Source: an uncultured Oscillospiraceae bacterium
GTDB lineage: Bacteria > Bacillota > Clostridia > Oscillospirales > Oscillospiraceae
Reading direction: 5' to 3'
Length of the DNA: 27,056 nucleotides
Assembly: GCA_900752285.1 (NCBI GenBank)
Contig: CAADUW010000034.1
Location: forward strand, 1 to 27,056
Under the pieces are notes generated by a model that did no database searches, had not been told where the DNA came from, and saw only the letters and a list, made by a program, of their open reading frames with translations. Shown here piece after piece: positions 7,439 through 14,281 of the stretch; within the stretch, counting starts at the first letter, position 1, and the number at the start of each line of letters is the position of its first letter. The position numbers and the translations under genes were made by a program.

Positions 7439-8269
7439 TTATCCCAGAATGCCCAACACAGACAGCACGGTGCCGAGGACAAAGAGAATGAGGATCAGCA
7501 CAATGGGGCTGCACTTTTTCTTCGTCATGAGCCAGTAGCACAGGCCCACCAGTCCCAGAGGCAGCAGATTCGGCAGGATATTATCCAGAACCGCCTGCAC
7601 TACGGTGTCGTCCGCACCGCCGGAGCCCGCAATAACCAGCGGGGTGCTGACGGCAACATAGGTTGCGGACAGGCCGCCGATGACCATCAGACCGATCTGA
7701 GTCAAAGCTTCCACCAGGCGTCCCATAACCGAGTCCGACATGACGGACAGAGAGTTGATACCCAGCTTATAGCCCCGGTTGATCAGGAACCAGGAAATGA
7801 TCAGAGAAGCGGCGACCCAGGTGACCAGATAGAAAACGGGTCCAAGGAGGTTTCCCTGGAAGGCAAAGGTCATGGCAATGCTCATGAGCACAACCTCGAT
7901 CAGAGAGTTCATGACGGAGTCGCCGATACCTGCCAGAGGTCCCATCATACTGGATTTCAGGTTTGTGATTGCCTCATCGGGAATGTCCTTGCCCATGGCC
8001 TTTTCTTCTTCCATGGCAATGACCATGCCGTTGATCAGGCACCCGGCAGTAGGCTGGGTGTTGAAAAATTCCATATGACTGGACAGTCTCTCGGAAAATT
8101 TTTCATTGTCATCGGGGTACAGCTTTTTCAGAATGGGTGCCATGGAAACGGCGTAGTCAATGTTCTGCATACGCTCCCAGTTATTGCTCAGGCAGCAGAT
8201 GCTCAGCCAGGTGAGCCAGTTTTTCCGCAGATCCTTTTTGGTAATGATGGAGTTTTCCTTAATCGACAT
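7439..8269 (-). CDS. PTS system mannose/fructose/sorbose-family IID component
   Basis: The protein has 276 residues from the ATG at 8269, which is preceded by AAGGAGGATGAAGCT; an upstream in-frame extension overlaps the IIC gene and is not supported. IID together with IIC forms the membrane channel of mannose-family PTS transporters. Recognisable parts are the N-terminal 'TKKDLRKNWLTWLSICCLSNNWERMQ', the 'FFNTQPTAGCLINGMVIAMEEEKA' block, and 'MMGPLAGIGDSV', followed by the hydrophobic C-terminal half that ends at the membrane (VLILILFVLGTVLSVLGIL). It is translated from the same message as the IIC gene 13 bases upstream. Confidence 0.93.
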   Translation of the reverse strand: MSIKENSIITKKDLRKNWLTWLSICCLSNNWERMQNIDYAVSMAPILKKLYPDDNEKFSERLSSHMEFFNTQPTAGCLINGMVIAMEEEKAMGKDIPDEAITNLKSSMMGPLAGIGDSVMNSLIEVVLMSIAMTFAFQGNLLGPVFYLVTWVAASLIISWFLINRGYKLGINSLSVMSDSVMGRLVEALTQIGLMVIGGLSATYVAVSTPLVIAGSGGADDTVVQAVLDNILPNLLPLGLVGLCYWLMTKKKCSPIVLILILFVLGTVLSVLGILG

Positions 8270-8282
8270 AGCTTCATCCTCC

Positions 8283-9077
8283 TTACTCAAGGGGCGCAAG
8301 GTCGTCCGTTCCGGCGGAAGGACCGTTGTGCGCTTTCGTCTGGTCAATGATCACTGCCAGGCAGATGGCAAGAATGGTGAGGGTAACCGCGGAAATTCCG
8401 AACACGGAGTATGCCAGGAAACCGATCAGGAAGAAGCACCAGTGAGATTTCTTCTTCAGCATGACCTTCAGCAGCAGTGCCATACCTACGGCAGGAAGCA
8501 TACCGCCCACAACACCCATGGCGTTATTCAGCCAATCGGGCATCAGGCCCTCCACCACGGAGCTGTACTGGGATCCGTAGTAAACGATCAGGAACGTGGG
8601 GATTGCCCGGATCACGTTGAACACCACCAGCGGGATTCCAATTCCCACCAGCCACATCTTTTTGACCTGTCCCTTTGCGGCGTACTCGTCGCACTTATGG
8701 GAAAAGAACACGCAGACCGCGTTCTGCATGGTAAAGAGCATGGAGCCGAACAAACCAATGGGAATGGACAGTGCCAGCGCCATGGCCGGATCATTACTGC
8801 CCGCCATGGAAAGCGCCGTAGCGATGTAACCGGCCATGGTTACATCCGAGGACATTACGTTGCCGACTGCCTGAGAGCTCATGTACACTGCGTTCAGGCT
8901 GGCGCCGATCATCATGCCGGTCTTTACGTCGCCGAGAATCAGACCCGTGATTGTACCCGCAATCAGGGGACGACCCAGACCGAAGTAACCGCCAATATCG
9001 CCAAGCAAAGGGAACATCAGATTGGAGATAGTGCAAAACAGCGTGATCAGCAGTGCCTGTAAAACTGTAATACTCAT
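8283..9077 (-). CDS. PTS system mannose/fructose/sorbose-family IIC component
   Basis: The protein has 264 residues and is strongly hydrophobic. It is the sugar-recognising permease subunit of the mannose-family PTS. The N-terminal 'LFCTISNLMFPLLGDIGGYFGLGRPLIAGTITGLILGDVKTGMMIGASLNAVYM' region (written here only to show order: several glycine-rich helices) is typical of EIIC-Man/Sor proteins. Multiple membrane helices are visible across its length. The start is fixed by AAGGAGGAAAT immediately before ATG. A 129-base gap separates it from the IIB gene upstream, longer than the other joints of the operon. Confidence 0.92.
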   Translation of the reverse strand: MSITVLQALLITLFCTISNLMFPLLGDIGGYFGLGRPLIAGTITGLILGDVKTGMMIGASLNAVYMSSQAVGNVMSSDVTMAGYIATALSMAGSNDPAMALALSIPIGLFGSMLFTMQNAVCVFFSHKCDEYAAKGQVKKMWLVGIGIPLVVFNVIRAIPTFLIVYYGSQYSSVVEGLMPDWLNNAMGVVGGMLPAVGMALLLKVMLKKKSHWCFFLIGFLAYSVFGISAVTLTILAICLAVIIDQTKAHNGPSAGTDDLAPLE

Positions 9078-9122
9078 ATTTCCTCCTTATTTTTCTTTTT
9101 TCTACGTTCTCACGTTATTTCA

Positions 9123-9173
9123 GTCCGCCCGCGAAGCACACGCAGGGCCCGTGCACACACTTCCAGAGCGGAC
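9123..9173 (-). other. Hairpin in the IIB-IIC intercistronic gap
   Basis: GTCCGC at 9123-9128 pairs with GCGGAC at 9168-9173, with an inner GCAC/GTGC stem. No T-run follows on the minus strand, so termination is unlikely. It may be an mRNA processing or stability element adjusting the ratio of soluble to membrane PTS subunits. Confidence 0.3.
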
Positions 9174-9206
9174 AGAAAATCAACAGAATTCCACCGCTAT
9201 CGGGCT

Positions 9207-9686
9207 TTATTTCTTCCGTACATCCCGATAGAGCGTTTTCGGTTCGTTCGGCAGCAGCTGGAACGCAATTTCCGTGCCGTGCTCCGTCAGCTCATCCGCT
9301 GCCGCAAGCTCCTGCTCTGTAAAATAGGTATTCTTTCCCATCTGGACTGCGCCTGCCTTGGAGGAGCAGGGGCCAACGATGATGGAAGGGATCGAAAGTC
9401 CCCTGCGCTGCATCCGGCAGGCTGTCTCAATGGTTTTGAAGATCACAAAAGTCCTTGCGGCAGGCTGTGCCGCATCCTTTGCAATCAGATTCATTGCCTT
9501 CTCCTCATCGCAGATCACGAGATCGATCCCGGCAGGCTTTGCCAGCTTCAGGATCTGAACATTGATGGGATCCCTGACTACATTGCTGTCAATGATCATC
9601 ACCCGGTTCACACCATACGTGGAGATCCACTGGGTTTGAACCTGTCCATGAATCAGGCGGTCGTCCGCACGAAACGCTTTAATCAT
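9207..9686 (-). CDS. PTS system mannose/fructose/sorbose-family IIB component
   Basis: The protein has 159 residues. IIB is the cytoplasmic phosphotransfer subunit that passes phosphate from IIA to the incoming sugar. The active-site segment 'FRADDRLIHGQVQTQW' carries the phosphorylated His13. 'IDSNVVRDPINVQILKLAKPAG' and the C-terminal 'YFTEQELAAADELTEHGTEI' are also family features. Its start overlaps the end of the IIA gene by eight bases and has a GGAGGAGG ribosome site inside the IIA reading frame. Confidence 0.93.
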   Translation of the reverse strand: MIKAFRADDRLIHGQVQTQWISTYGVNRVMIIDSNVVRDPINVQILKLAKPAGIDLVICDEEKAMNLIAKDAAQPAARTFVIFKTIETACRMQRRGLSIPSIIVGPCSSKAGAVQMGKNTYFTEQELAAADELTEHGTEIAFQLLPNEPKTLYRDVRKK

Positions 9687-10095
9687 TTTGCTCCTCCTCC
9701 GGAATAATTTTGGGAATCAGGCGAATACTGACGTCCTTCCCGATGGAGGCAATGTCCTCCGCCAGTTCATGCAGGTCATCCCCGTCATATTGCAGCATCT
9801 GAATCACCATGGCAAGATTAAAACCGGTCAGACACACATACTCCGTGTCCCGGAAGGCGGAAAGCAGCGTCATAAAAGGACTGCCGCCAAACAGATCCGC
9901 CATAATCAGCACCGGTTCCCCCCGGAGGCTTTCCGCCAGTGCCGCCGCTTCTTTACCAAAGCGGTCGATTCCGTCGCCGTCATCCTGTACGGACAGCAGG
10001 TTCATCTGATCTGCGTCCTCTCCGCAGATCATTTTTGCGGAGTTCAGTGCCTCCCGGGCATAGTTTCCGTGACTGGCGAGTACATAGTGGATCAT
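9679..10095 (-). CDS. PTS system mannose-family IIA component
   Basis: The protein has 138 residues. IIA accepts phosphate from HPr and passes it to IIB. 'IHYVLASHGNYAREALNSAKMI' carries the phosphorylated His9, and 'VLIMADLFGGSPFMTLL' is the family's second conserved block. The start codon overlaps the preceding small membrane protein by four bases (ATGA), so the two are translationally coupled. The tail 'IIPEEEQND' is acidic. Confidence 0.93.
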   Translation of the reverse strand: MIHYVLASHGNYAREALNSAKMICGEDADQMNLLSVQDDGDGIDRFGKEAAALAESLRGEPVLIMADLFGGSPFMTLLSAFRDTEYVCLTGFNLAMVIQMLQYDGDDLHELAEDIASIGKDVSIRLIPKIIPEEEQND

Positions 10096-10373
10096 GAGTT
10101 TTTCCTCCTTCTTTTACCACGCCCATGGATTGTGCGAAGCAGATTGATCGTTACCAGCACGTCCAGCGTCAGGCAGATAGCCGCCAGTGCCAGATAGCAC
10201 CAGAAGCTCCGCAGATCACCGGAGGTGTGATATGTCACGGCGAGATACAGGCAGATCCCCAGAAACAGGAGACTTGCCAGATACCCGCAGACGATCCGCG
10301 TTCCCATATTCATGGACATGGCTTCCATTCTGCGCTTCTGTGCCTGCGACAGCTGCACGCTTTCCCCTCCCAT
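10092..10373 (-). CDS. Small two-helix membrane protein at the head of the PTS operon (unrecognised)
   Basis: The protein has 93 residues from the ATG at 10373, which follows AAAGGAGGTACACC; a 14-residue extension upstream lacks a ribosome site. Two hydrophobic segments are visible, roughly residues 26-47 and 55-77, with a charged N-terminus (QAQKRRMEAM) and a strongly basic C-terminus (HGRGKRRRKN). I do not recognise the family. It is the first gene of the operon and overlaps the IIA start, so it is made with the PTS. A role in PTS assembly, stability or regulation would be an inference from position only. Confidence 0.72.
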   Translation of the reverse strand: MGGESVQLSQAQKRRMEAMSMNMGTRIVCGYLASLLFLGICLYLAVTYHTSGDLRSFWCYLALAAICLTLDVLVTINLLRTIHGRGKRRRKNS

Positions 10374-10401
10374 GGTGTACCTCCTTTGTGTTGTTTCATT
10401 G

Positions 10402-10435
10402 TTGCGATTCAACATTATTATTTGTGGAATCGCAA
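10402..10435. promoter_or_regulatory. Inverted repeat just downstream of the PTS promoter, candidate operator
   Basis: TTGCGATTC at 10402-10410 and GAATCGCAA at 10427-10435 are perfect 9-base inverted arms separated by 16 bases. They lie about 7 to 40 bases downstream of the predicted transcription start, where a bound repressor would block the polymerase. The adjacent DeoR-family protein is the obvious candidate. The arms could also fold as a leader-RNA hairpin. Confidence 0.5.
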
Positions 10436-10448
10436 TCTCTATGTGCTA

Positions 10449-10477
10449 TATATAACACTACATTGGAAAATTGTCAA
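10449..10477 (-). promoter_or_regulatory. Sigma-A promoter of the PTS operon
   Basis: On the minus strand a perfect TTGACA (10472-10477) is followed after 17 bases by TATATA (10449-10454). Transcription would start near 10442, giving a leader of about 69 bases that contains the inverted repeat at 10402-10435. Confidence 0.75.
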
Positions 10478-10635
10478 TAGTATTTTCATATATTCCCCAA
10501 ATTTTTATTGATTTTTTGTGTGTTCGCACATTGTTTCTGAGGAATTGTTTCATTTTGCAACAAGTAAACAGGTTTACGCAGCCGTTTCTCCCCTCCCATA
10601 CCGCATGGGGAGATTCCCCCGACGGTCAGCAAAAA

Positions 10636-10657
10636 GCCGCCCCCGAAAAGGGGCGGC
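10636..10657 (-). terminator. Intrinsic terminator on the minus strand with no assigned gene
   Basis: On the minus strand GCCGCCCC-TTTTCG-GGGGCGGC is followed directly by TTTTT. This is a textbook intrinsic terminator, but upstream of it on that strand (10658-11290) no protein-coding gene is evident. It may insulate the PTS operon promoter, or end an unrecognised RNA. Confidence 0.6.
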
Positions 10658-10742
10658 ACAGCCTGTTGAAAAAGGGATTGCAATCCGCGGACGGCAACGC
10701 GCTTCCATCTCCCTGTCGAAAATCCATGTCCTTGCGCAAGAT

Positions 10743-10921
10743 GTCATTCTGAGCCAGTGGCCGATGTCACTGGCGTGAAAATCCCCCGGTTGAACGGTGC
10801 TGCGTATCGATTCGCATACAGATCCCCACCGATTTCTACGCAAAGCATAGGCGGACATCGTTCCCAAGTCCCATTCAACCGGGGGATTCCCACGCCAGTC
10901 TGAGGACTGCCTCGGAATGAC
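10743..10921. repeat. Large palindromic repeat element (~180 bp)
   Basis: The arms are about 55 bases long. The left arm starts GTCATTCTGAGCCAGTGG and contains GGCGTGAAAATCCCCCGGTT. The right arm, read in reverse complement, starts GTCATTCCGAGGCAGTCC and contains GGCGTGGGAATCCCCCGGTT. The outer GTCATTCnGAG motif is frequent at the edges of dispersed bacterial palindromic repeats. There is no gene inside. Because both arms diverged with scattered changes, this looks like an ageing non-coding repeat rather than a recent duplication. Confidence 0.6.
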
Positions 10922-10950
10922 CGGTAATCGGGGACTGGTAAAGAATTCAT

Positions 10951-10998
10951 AGTCTATATTCCACAAAATACTACCACTGTTTTTGTGAATAGTAGACA
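10951..10998. repeat. Imperfect hairpin
   Basis: AGTCTATATTCCACAAAA pairs imperfectly with TTTTGTGAATAGTAGACA around a 12-base loop. It lies beside the larger palindrome. Frames crossing it look spurious. The following stretch to about 11253 is GC-rich and shows no gene on either strand that I can support. Confidence 0.4.
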
Positions 10999-11253
10999 AT
11001 GAAAGTCGCCAATTCTTCTGCAAAACGCCCCCGCCCTTTTTGTATGAACCAACACTGTCCACTGTCGCCACGGGGAAATGGGGCAGTGCGTCCACGGCAG
11101 CGCGCCTCCTTTCTTCCGGGGAGAGGGAAACCCGGCAAAGGTCCTGCGGGGGGACCGGACAGCTCACACGATTCCGTGGAGCGAAACAGGGGCAGGCGAC
11201 CACCGTCTCCCTGCGGCGTCCTGAAAAAGTTTTTTGAAACAGGGCGTTTTTTC

Positions 11254-11282
11254 TTGCATGTATGGTAAAAAAGTGGTATTAT
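11254..11282 (+). promoter_or_regulatory. Sigma-A promoter of glmS
   Basis: TTGCAT at 11254-11259, a 17-base spacer, and TATTAT at 11277-11282. Transcription would start near 11289, leaving only about 40 bases before the glmS ATG. That is too short for a glmS ribozyme. Confidence 0.65.
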
Positions 11283-11329
11283 GTACATCGTGAACTCAAA
11301 TTGGTACACATAAAAAGGAGAACATACCT

Positions 11330-13168
11330 ATGTGTGGAATTGTTGGCTTTACTGGGCACCGGGCTGCCGCGCCGATTTTGTTGGAGGGACTGACCCGGCT
11401 GGAGTATCGGGGCTATGATTCGGCAGGAATTGCCGTCCGGGACGGCAGCGCGGAGCCGGTGATCGTGAAAGCCCGGGGCAGACTGAAAAACCTTTCCGAG
11501 AAGATCGACGGCGGCGCTGCCGTGCAGGGCAACTGCGGGATCGGGCACACCCGCTGGGCGACCCACGGGGAGCCTACCGAAAACAACGCCCATCCCCATT
11601 GCAGCGACGACGGCAATGTGATCGGCGTTCACAACGGCATTATCGAGTCCTACCAGCAGATTCGGGAGAAGCTGGTGGGAAAGGGCTACCGCTTCCACAC
11701 CCAGACGGACACGGAAGCCCTCATTAAATACATTGACTATTACTACAAAAAGTACGGCATGGGTCCCATTGACGCCATTGCGAAAACCATGGTTCGGATT
11801 CGCGGCTCTTACGCGCTGGCGGTGATGTTCCGGGATTATCCGGGAGAAATCTTTGTCGCCCGGAAGGACAGCCCCATGATCCTGGGGCAGGAGGACGGAG
11901 AAGCTTACCTTGCTTCCGACGTGCCTGCGATTCTGAAATACACCCGGAACGTGTATTACGTGGGCGATATGGAAATGGCGCGGCTGTCGCCGGACAAGAT
12001 CACCTTCTATAATCTGGACGGCGACGAGGTAACCAAGGAGCCGGTGCAGATTCAGTGGGACACGGAGGCGGCGGAAAAGGGCGGCTACCAGCACTTTATG
12101 ATGAAGGAGATCCATGAGGAGCCCCGCGCCGTCCGGGATACCCTCCATTCCGCCCTCCATGAAGGGAAAATCGACCTGAGCGGTGCAGGACTGACCGACG
12201 GGGAAATTCGGAACGTAGAAATGCTCCATTTCGTGGGCTGCGGCTCTGCCTACCACGTGGGCGCCGCCGCCCAGTACGTGCTGGAGGATCTGGCGCGGAT
12301 CCCGGTACGGGTGGAACTGGCGTCCGAATTCCGCTACCGCCGCCCCCTGCTGGGGAAGCGGGATCTGGTGGTTCTCGTGAGTCAGTCCGGGGAGACGGCA
12401 GACACGCTGGCAGCCCTCCGGGAGGCGAAAGCGCAGGGGGTTCCCACCCTTGCCATTGTGAACGTGGTGGGCAGTACCATTGCCCGGGAAGCGGATCATG
12501 TGTTCTACACACTGGCAGGTCCGGAAATCTCCGTTGCTACCACCAAGGCGTACAGCGCTCAGCTGGCGGCGGTTTACCTGCTGGCGGTTCAGTTTGGCTT
12601 TGTCCGGGGCACGCTGGAGGAGGAAGCCTACGACCGTCTGGTGGGGGATCTGCTGAAATTGCCGGAACAGATCGAAAAGGCACTGGAGGACGAGGATCGG
12701 ATTCAGTGGTTTGCCGCCAAATTTGCCGGGGCAAAGGACATTTTCTTCCTTGGGCGGGGGCTGGACTATGCCATCGCGCTGGAAGGAAGCCTGAAAATGA
12801 AGGAGATCAGCTACATTCACAGCGAGGCTTACGCCGCCGGAGAGCTGAAGCACGGCACCATCAGCCTGATCGAGGAGGGCACGCTGGTAGTGGGCATCAC
12901 CACCCAGCAGGCGCTGTATGAGAAGATGGTCAGCAATCTGGTGGAGGTGCACAGCCGGGGGGCTTACCTGATGGGGCTTACCTGCTGCGGCAGCTACGGC
13001 ATTGAGGATACGGTGAATTTTACGGTCTACGTACCGAAAACCGATCCCCACTTTGCAGCCAGCCTTGCGATCATTCCTTTGCAGCTGATGGCGTACTATG
13101 TCAGCGTTGCCCGGGGACTGGACGTGGATAAGCCCAGAAACCTTGCAAAAAGCGTCACGGTGGAGTAA
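11330..13168 (+). CDS. glmS: Glutamine--fructose-6-phosphate aminotransferase (isomerizing)
   Basis: The protein has 612 residues, the normal length. GlmS makes glucosamine-6-phosphate from fructose-6-phosphate and glutamine, the entry step to UDP-GlcNAc and peptidoglycan. It begins MCGIVGFTGH, so Cys2 becomes the N-terminal nucleophile of the glutaminase domain. 'TRWATHGEPTENNAHPH' and 'VHNGIIESY' are glutaminase-domain motifs. The two SIS (sugar isomerase) domains show 'GCGSAYHVG', 'VSQSGETADTLAALREA' and 'GRGLDYAIALEGSLKMKEISYIHSEAY'. It ends with the conserved 'DKPRNLAKSVTVE'. The start is set by AAAAAGGAGAACATACCTATG. It is divergent from the amino-sugar PTS operon, and an AraC-family gene follows 63 bases later. 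Confidence 0.97.
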   Translation: MCGIVGFTGHRAAAPILLEGLTRLEYRGYDSAGIAVRDGSAEPVIVKARGRLKNLSEKIDGGAAVQGNCGIGHTRWATHGEPTENNAHPHCSDDGNVIGVHNGIIESYQQIREKLVGKGYRFHTQTDTEALIKYIDYYYKKYGMGPIDAIAKTMVRIRGSYALAVMFRDYPGEIFVARKDSPMILGQEDGEAYLASDVPAILKYTRNVYYVGDMEMARLSPDKITFYNLDGDEVTKEPVQIQWDTEAAEKGGYQHFMMKEIHEEPRAVRDTLHSALHEGKIDLSGAGLTDGEIRNVEMLHFVGCGSAYHVGAAAQYVLEDLARIPVRVELASEFRYRRPLLGKRDLVVLVSQSGETADTLAALREAKAQGVPTLAIVNVVGSTIAREADHVFYTLAGPEISVATTKAYSAQLAAVYLLAVQFGFVRGTLEEEAYDRLVGDLLKLPEQIEKALEDEDRIQWFAAKFAGAKDIFFLGRGLDYAIALEGSLKMKEISYIHSEAYAAGELKHGTISLIEEGTLVVGITTQQALYEKMVSNLVEVHSRGAYLMGLTCCGSYGIEDTVNFTVYVPKTDPHFAASLAIIPLQLMAYYVSVARGLDVDKPRNLAKSVTVE

Positions 13169-13231
13169 AATAAAAGAGGCTGCGCTTCCCCATTGGGGGG
13201 CGCACGCCAATCTCGCTGCGGAGGACGGGTT

Positions 13232-14281
13232 ATGGAAGATACCGCCATGTTTGCCAATACGCAGGTTGCCACGGCGCGGGTGATTCACACGCCCTCCGCC
13301 TTTGCCCGGGAAAGTCTGCTGCATTTGCAGGAGGCAGGCATGCTGCGGGCGCTGGCGCCCCACGTCAGCCGCCGGGAAAACCTTCCCTCCTATCTGTGCT
13401 TTCTGGTGACGGCGGGAGCGGGCAGTCTGTCCTATGGCGGGCGCACCTACGACCTGGAGGCAGGCGACTGCGTGTTTCTGGACTGCCGCCGGGGCTACGC
13501 CCAGTCCACCTCGGCGCACCGGGACGGTTCGGGCAGCTACGACGCCCTGTGGAGTCTCCGGTGGGCGCACTTCGACGGTCCAACCATGGCGGGAATTTAC
13601 GAAAAATATCAGGAGCGGGGCGGGCAGCCGGTCTTTTCCTGCACGCCCCACCGGCAGACCCGGTATGAGGAGCTGCTGCGCTCCCTGCTGACGCTGGCTT
13701 CCTCGGATTCCTACGTGCGGGATATGGAGATCGCCGCCCGGCTTACGGAGCTGCTGACCTGCCTGATGGAGGACGCATGGAAGCCGGAACCGGAACGGAA
13801 CGGCAGCGCCAAGCGCCTGTCCCTGACCCGGGTGCGCAGCTACATTGGGGAGCATTACGGGGAAAAGCTGTCGCTGGAAAGTCTGAGTCAGCGGTTTTTT
13901 ATCAACAAATACTATCTGGCGCGGATTTTCCGGGAGCAGTACGGCTGTACGGTGAATACCTGCATTGCCCAGACCCGCATCGGCAAGGCAAAGGAGTTGC
14001 TGCGCTTCACGGACAAGACCGTGGAGGAGATCGGGCAGGACTGCGGCTTTCCCGATGCCAACTATTTTGCCCGAAGCTTCAAAAAATCGAGGGCATTACC
14101 CCAACGGACTACCGCAGACAGTGGTAAATGCAGGACAAGAAAACTTTCCGCAATCCAAAAACATCCCGGGGCTGGCGCACATCGGTTGTGCATCAGGTCC
14201 CGGGATGTTTTTGAAAAGTCTCAGGCGGCGACTCTGACGAGCCGCCTGAGACTGTCAAAAAAGGGCTGTGCCCTTTTTTGA
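13232..14281 (+). CDS. AraC-family transcriptional regulator, frameshifted near the 3' end
   Basis: The start at 13232 follows GCGGAGGACGGGTT; a frame opening at 13193 has no such site. The N-terminal half looks like the cupin ligand-binding domain ('LVTAGAGSLSYGGRTYDLEAGDCVFLD'). The C-terminal domain has both AraC helix-turn-helix units ('LSLESLSQRFFINKYYLARIFREQYG' and 'VEEIGQDCGFPDANYFARSFKK'). At the six-A run 14081-14086 the frame leaves the family: it should continue IEGITPTDYRRQW and stop at 14127. That ending is present in the next frame, so one A appears to be missing. As read, translation runs to 14281, through the terminator, adding about 65 unrelated residues. The lost piece is the conserved GxTPxxYR tail of the DNA-binding domain, so the protein may be inactive, or the deletion may be a sequencing error or slippage. 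The ligand is unknown. Confidence 0.75.
   Translation: MEDTAMFANTQVATARVIHTPSAFARESLLHLQEAGMLRALAPHVSRRENLPSYLCFLVTAGAGSLSYGGRTYDLEAGDCVFLDCRRGYAQSTSAHRDGSGSYDALWSLRWAHFDGPTMAGIYEKYQERGGQPVFSCTPHRQTRYEELLRSLLTLASSDSYVRDMEIAARLTELLTCLMEDAWKPEPERNGSAKRLSLTRVRSYIGEHYGEKLSLESLSQRFFINKYYLARIFREQYGCTVNTCIAQTRIGKAKELLRFTDKTVEEIGQDCGFPDANYFARSFKKSRALPQRTTADSGKCRTRKLSAIQKHPGAGAHRLCIRSRDVFEKSQAATLTSRLRLSKKGCALF
14157..14212. terminator. Bidirectional intrinsic terminator after the AraC-family gene
   Basis: AAAAACATCCCGGG (14157-14170) pairs perfectly with CCCGGGATGTTTTT (14199-14212), with an inner GCACA/TGTGC stem in the loop. The T-run lies at the 3' foot on both strands. It starts 30 bases after the intended AraC stop at 14127, which supports 14127 as the original gene end. 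Confidence 0.8.

Noticed and set aside
9195..9231. CTATCGGG/CCCGATAG inverted repeat at the end of the IIB gene
   Set aside because: The loop is 19 bases and no T-run follows on the minus strand, so it was not called a terminator.
10574..11203. 209-residue minus-strand frame in the intergenic region
   Set aside because: It runs through the palindromes and the minus-strand terminator, has no ribosome site, and its sequence is explained by hairpin arms.
11279..13855. 858-residue minus-strand frame opposite glmS
   Set aside because: Antisense shadow of glmS and the AraC-family gene; no ribosome site or family features.
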